Source of the DNA: Candidatus Lightella neohaematopini
Lineage (GTDB): Bacteria; Pseudomonadota; Gammaproteobacteria; Enterobacterales; Enterobacteriaceae
Length of the DNA stretch: 64,000 bases
NCBI GenBank assembly: GCA_025728315.1
Contig: JAOBJW010000003.1
Location: 1-64,000 of the forward strand
Reading direction: 5' to 3'
Each line of letters starts with the position of its first letter. Within the stretch, counting starts at the first letter, position 1. This document shows, one piece after another, positions 60,380 to 64,000 of this stretch. The position numbers were made by a program, and so were the translations under genes. The notes beneath the pieces were generated by a model, which was given only the letters and a program-made list of their open reading frames with translations, did no database searches and had not been told where the DNA came from.

Positions 60380-62164
60380 TTAATTAATATTAAGTAATGA
60401 AAAAAATACCTTTTTAGGAATATTTATTTTTCCTAATTTTTGTAATTTCTTTTTACCATCTTTTTGTTTATTTAATAGTTTTTTCTTTCTGCTTACATCA
60501 CCACCATAACATTTTTCTGTTACTTTTTTACATAATCTTTTTATTGTAGTACGAGCAATAACTTTGTTATTTATAACTGCTTGTATAATTACATTAAATT
60601 GATGTCTGGGTATAATTTCAGTTAATTTATTAATTATCAAATTTGTCTTATATCTAATATCATTATTATGTAATATGACAGATAATTCTGGTATTAATTT
60701 TTTATTTATGTAAATATTAACACATGATAATTTAGATTTTTTAAAATACTTAAAATTATAATCTAAAGATGCATATCCATGAGAAATGGATTTAATTATT
60801 GTAGACAAATCTAATATTACTTCTATTAATGGTATAAAATAAGTAATTTTGACTTGATCATTAAAATAAATAATACTAACTTGTATTCCTCTTTTTTTAA
60901 TACATAATTTTATTATTTTACTAACATAAATTCTTGGTGTTACTATAAAACACTCAGCAATTGGTTCACGTAATTCTCTAATTTTATTTAAAGCTAATAA
61001 TTGATAAGGTTTATTGATATAGATAATTTTGTTATTATTAGTTAATACCTCATATTTAACTGTTGGTAACGTGATAACTAATTCTAATTTATATTCTCGT
61101 TCTAAACGAGTTTTAATTATATCCATATGCAATAATCCTAAAAATCCACATCTAAATCCATTACCAAAAGTATTAGAAAATTCTGGTTTATATGATAATG
61201 ATGCATCACTTAAACTAATTTTAGTTAAAGCATTACTAAAAATATTGTAGTTACTATTATTTAATAAAAATAAACTTACAAAAATCTGTGGATTAACTTT
61301 TTTTATTGGTAATATTGCATTATTAACATCTTTTTCTGAAATAATAGTACTTCCGACTATTGGTTGTTTAAAATTTTTTATATTACATATAATCCAGCCA
61401 ACTTCACCACAATTTAGTACAGAACACTCTTTTATTTTTGGTGTAACTAGCCATATTTTTTTTACAATATAAGTATTATTAATATTAACTAATTTAATTT
61501 TATCTTTTTTCAAAATAAAACCAGATTTAATTCTTATTAATAACATAATTCCTAAATATTTATGAAATTGAGCATCTATAATTATTGCTTGTAATTTGTC
61601 ATTATAATAATTAATAGGTGGGGGGATAAATTCTATTATATTTTTTATTAAGTTACTTATACCCATTGATTTCTTTGCAGAACAACAAGTAATGATCAAA
61701 TTTTTATCTAAAATATTTTTTATTTGATTAATAAGATTAATAGGTTTAGATTCTAGTAGATCTATTTTATTTATTACTACTATAGTAAATAAATTCATGT
61801 TTTTTGCTATATAGAAATTATTTACGGTTTGTGCTTCAATTCCTTTTATAGCATCTATTAATAATAAAACACCTTCACATGCCGATAATGCTCGAATAAC
61901 TTCATAAGAAAAATCTGTATGTCCTGGAGTATCAATTAAATTTAACTTATAATTAACTCCAAAAAAATTATAAGTTAGATTAATACTTTGTGCTTTTATT
62001 GTAATACCTCTTTCTTGTTCTAAATAAATATTATCTATAATATTTATATTATCTAAATAATTTTTATTGTTACAAAATTTAATTAAACAATTAGACAACG
62101 TTGATTTACCATGATCAATATGAGCAATAACAGAAAAATTACGAATATTATTTGTTTTAAACAT
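60380..62164 (-). CDS. lepA: LepA (EF4) translational GTPase
   Basis: EF-G-like GTPase acting on stalled or maturing ribosomes. 594 aa against 599. G1 AHIDHGKSTLS near 16, G2 EQERGITIKAQS, G3 DTPGHTDFSYEV, G4 NKIDL, the LepA-specific FGNGFRCGFLGLLHMDI, and the C-terminal LepA domain with GGDVSRKKKLLNKQKDGKKK. First gene of the lepA-lepB-rnc-era-recO-pdxJ-acpS-tadA series. It diverges from ung across 80 bases. Confidence 0.97.
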   Translation of the reverse strand: MFKTNNIRNFSVIAHIDHGKSTLSNCLIKFCNNKNYLDNINIIDNIYLEQERGITIKAQSINLTYNFFGVNYKLNLIDTPGHTDFSYEVIRALSACEGVLLLIDAIKGIEAQTVNNFYIAKNMNLFTIVVINKIDLLESKPINLINQIKNILDKNLIITCCSAKKSMGISNLIKNIIEFIPPPINYYNDKLQAIIIDAQFHKYLGIMLLIRIKSGFILKKDKIKLVNINNTYIVKKIWLVTPKIKECSVLNCGEVGWIICNIKNFKQPIVGSTIISEKDVNNAILPIKKVNPQIFVSLFLLNNSNYNIFSNALTKISLSDASLSYKPEFSNTFGNGFRCGFLGLLHMDIIKTRLEREYKLELVITLPTVKYEVLTNNNKIIYINKPYQLLALNKIRELREPIAECFIVTPRIYVSKIIKLCIKKRGIQVSIIYFNDQVKITYFIPLIEVILDLSTIIKSISHGYASLDYNFKYFKKSKLSCVNIYINKKLIPELSVILHNNDIRYKTNLIINKLTEIIPRHQFNVIIQAVINNKVIARTTIKRLCKKVTEKCYGGDVSRKKKLLNKQKDGKKKLQKLGKINIPKKVFFSLLNIN

Positions 62165-62244
62165 ATAGAATATTTTTAATAAAATTTACTTTATATATTA
62201 TTATATTTATAATAAAAATATATTCAATAGTAATACATTTATTT

Positions 62245-62913
62245 ATGATCAATATAATTAACTGGAATAATCTATTAAAAAATGAGTTTAAAAAAGATTA
62301 TTTTAAAAAAATAATAAAGTTTATAAAAAATAGAAAATCTGATGGATATGAGATATATCCAAGTAATAATAGGATATTTTATGCTTTAAATACAACAAAA
62401 TTTAATAAAGTAAAAATTGTTATAATTGGACAAGATCCATATCATAATCCAAAACAAGCGGATGGTTTAGCTTTTTCTGTTAATAAAGGTATAAAAATTC
62501 CACTATCATTATTCAATATTTTTAAAGAATTAAAAAATAGTGTTGATAACTTTATTATTCCAAATCATGGAAATTTATATAATTGGGCTATACAAGGAGT
62601 ATTATTACTTAATTCTATACTTACAGTAGAAAAAAATAAACCATTATCTCATTCAAATATAGGATGGGAATTATTTACTAATACAATTATAAAAATATTA
62701 GATCATTATCATAATGGATTAATATTTTTATTATGGGGTAATTTTGCTAAAAAAAAAATTAAATATATAAATAAGAATAAACACTTTATATTAACAACAT
62801 CACATCCATCACCATATTCTGCAAATTTAGGATTTTTTGGTTGCAGACATTTTACTATAGCTAACAATATTCTTATTAAACAAAATAAAAAACCAATAAA
62901 TTGGTTAATATAA
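62245..62913 (+). CDS. ung: Uracil-DNA glycosylase
   Basis: Removes uracil produced by cytosine deamination. 222 aa against 229. Water-activating motif GQDPYHNPKQADGLAFSV with catalytic Asp, and the DNA-intercalating HPSPYSANLGFFGCRHF near the C-terminus. Intact and well conserved, which is notable in a genome whose bias is toward AT. It converges on grpE with a 14-base gap, as in E. coli, where ung and grpE lie in neighbouring segments. Confidence 0.96.
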   Translation: MINIINWNNLLKNEFKKDYFKKIIKFIKNRKSDGYEIYPSNNRIFYALNTTKFNKVKIVIIGQDPYHNPKQADGLAFSVNKGIKIPLSLFNIFKELKNSVDNFIIPNHGNLYNWAIQGVLLLNSILTVEKNKPLSHSNIGWELFTNTIIKILDHYHNGLIFLLWGNFAKKKIKYINKNKHFILTTSHPSPYSANLGFFGCRHFTIANNILIKQNKKPINWLI

Positions 62914-62927
62914 TTACGCCAATCTTA

Positions 62928-63512
62928 CTATCTAGATACTGTAACTATAGCTGGTCGTATTAACCTTTTATTTAAAGTATAACCTTTTTGTACTATACAA
63001 ATTACTTGATTAGGCTCATATTTACCAGATTTATCTATACTAATAGCTTGATGTATAGATGGATCAAATTGAACTAAATTTTTATCTATTAAATCTAATC
63101 CAAATTTACGCATAACACTAATTAAAGATTGTAAAGTTAATTCAATACCTTTCTTTGTAGAAGATAATGCATCATCTTTATCTATTGTAATTAATGCTCT
63201 CTCAAGATTATCAATTACTGGTAACAATTCAATCATAAAGTTTTCTAAAGCAAATTTATGAGCTTTTTCTATGTCTTGTATACTTCTACGACGAATATTC
63301 TCGATTTCAGCTTTTGCTCTTAATATATAATCACGTTCTTTCTGCTTTAGTTCAATGATAGATAATTCTAGTTCATTTATACGTTGATCTCTAACATCTA
63401 ATTTAGTAGATTGTTCTAAATTAGAATTATTTGAAAATTCTTGATTATTACTATTTTCTTGACTTTCTAAATCTTTCTGATCACGAGTACTTTGTTCTTT
63501 ACTAATTTCCAT
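62928..63512 (-). CDS. grpE: GrpE nucleotide exchange factor
   Basis: Cochaperone that releases ADP from DnaK. I start at the ATG at 63512 (194 aa against 197), with GGAG five bases upstream. A longer reading from a TTG at 63578 adds residues with no homology. An acidic disordered N-terminus (about 1-45) is followed by the long coiled coil (IRRRSIQDIEKAHKFALENF) and the C-terminal beta domain with the GrpE signature around VQKGYTLNKRLIRPAIVTVS. It is divergent from nadK, as in E. coli. Confidence 0.96.
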   Translation of the reverse strand: MEISKEQSTRDQKDLESQENSNNQEFSNNSNLEQSTKLDVRDQRINELELSIIELKQKERDYILRAKAEIENIRRRSIQDIEKAHKFALENFMIELLPVIDNLERALITIDKDDALSSTKKGIELTLQSLISVMRKFGLDLIDKNLVQFDPSIHQAISIDKSGKYEPNQVICIVQKGYTLNKRLIRPAIVTVSR

Positions 63513-63623
63513 TAGTTCTCCATTATCTATTAAAAAATAATAAAGAATATTAATGGGGATTAATAATAAATATTTCAAGTAAATTATATTAATACATGTA
63601 AATAATAAGGATATATAATTATT

Positions 63624-64000
63624 ATGACTAATAATTTTAATACAATAGGTATTATTGGTTATTCTTGTTGTAAAAAAATTCTTTTTGTATGTAAGAAATT
63701 ATATTATTGGTTAGATAAAAATGGATATAATATCATAATAGATAGTAGAATTACTAATAATTTATTTATTAATAAAGTAAATAATGGTAATATTAATTAC
63801 ATAGGTAAACAGGCAGATTTAGCTATTGTTGTTGGAGGTGATGGAAATATGTTAGGTGCTATACGTACCTTAGCATATTACAAAATTAAAATTATAGGTA
63901 TAAATTGTGGTAATTTGGGATTTTTAACTGATATAAATTATAGTTCATTATTACAACAACTATCTGAAATATTATCTGGTAATTATATAGTAGAAAAAAG
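63624..64000 (+). CDS. nadK: NAD kinase, 5' part (cut by window end)
   Basis: Phosphorylates NAD to NADP. I translated from the ATG at 63624 (AAGG about 15 bases upstream) to the window end, giving about 125 residues without a stop: MTNNFNTIGIIGYS, then the catalytic GGDG motif in ADLAIVVGGDGNMLGAIRTLA, then IIGINCGNLGFLTDI, all matching E. coli NadK. The gene is incomplete only because the window ends. The grpE/nadK divergent pair is as in E. coli. Confidence 0.93.
   Translation, partial: MTNNFNTIGIIGYSCCKKILFVCKKLYYWLDKNGYNIIIDSRITNNLFINKVNNGNINYIGKQADLAIVVGGDGNMLGAIRTLAYYKIKIIGINCGNLGFLTDINYSSLLQQLSEILSGNYIVEK

Noticed and set aside
63513..63578. GrpE extension from an upstream TTG
   Set aside because: The extension is hydrophobic and non-homologous. 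GGAG lies five bases before the ATG at 63512.

Overview
The window is a stretch of a strongly reduced, very AT-rich bacterial chromosome. Its proteins align closely with Escherichia coli orthologues (Kup, CspC, FtsH, PutA, NusA and RibA are near full-length matches), so I read it as a gammaproteobacterial, Enterobacterales-type, obligate insect endosymbiont. Supporting signs are GC by eye of about a quarter or less, Asn/Lys/Ile-rich proteins, few clear Shine-Dalgarno sites, no mobile elements, phage, CRISPR or restriction systems, shortened proteins, and E. coli-like gene blocks with genes deleted from between conserved neighbours. Retained pdxJ, ribA and folP would suit a vitamin-supplying symbiont. 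A complete PutA together with Mqo would suit a proline-rich host such as a blood feeder (Wigglesworthia-like), but the host and genus are inference only.

Layout. 1-10.6 kb: kup, cspC, htpX, mepM, ruvC, aspS, argS, murJ. 10.7-17.1 kb: tRNA-Ser(GGA), putA, tRNA-Ser(CGA), deoD and deoB. 17.1-24.6 kb: the transcription/translation block nusA-infB-rbfA-rpsO-pnp (rimP and truB gone), with tRNA-Leu(GAG) and secG upstream. 24.8-31.6 kb: folP, ftsH, rlmE, greA, obgE, rpmA, rplU and, divergently, a decayed ispB. 31.6-37.2 kb: ppa, rplI-rpsR-rpsF-rlmB, hflC-hflK, miaA. 37.8-44 kb (plus strand): ribA, yciC, clsA, tRNA-Tyr, sppA, gapA. 44-52.6 kb: guaA, mqo, der-bamB-hisS-ispG, ndk. 53.4-64 kb: suhB, glyA, the lepA-lepB-rnc-era-recO-pdxJ-acpS-tadA cluster, ung, grpE and the 5' part of nadK.

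How the genes work together. Translation and RNA maturation dominate (aminoacyl-tRNA synthetases, ribosomal proteins, IF2, RbfA, Era, Obg, Der, LepA, RNase III, PNPase, MiaA, TadA, RlmB, RlmE). A membrane quality-control set (FtsH, HflK, HflC, HtpX, SppA) and envelope functions (MurJ, MepM, BamB, SecG, LepB, Cls) indicate a Gram-negative envelope with peptidoglycan. PutA and Mqo point to oxidation of proline and malate into a quinone pool.

The most interesting observations are losses inside otherwise conserved genes. SuhB has lost every metal-binding catalytic residue but keeps its fold signatures, as expected if only its NusA-linked rRNA antitermination role is selected. GapA has its catalytic His replaced by Asn and a degraded phosphate site. 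IspB (ubiquinone side-chain synthase) is a recognisable pseudogene although two quinone-dependent dehydrogenases are intact. A perfect 25-bp inverted repeat brackets the putA leader. tRNA-Ser(CGA) begins at the base after the deoD stop codon and carries an unusual U at position 73. I did not see a new multi-gene system.
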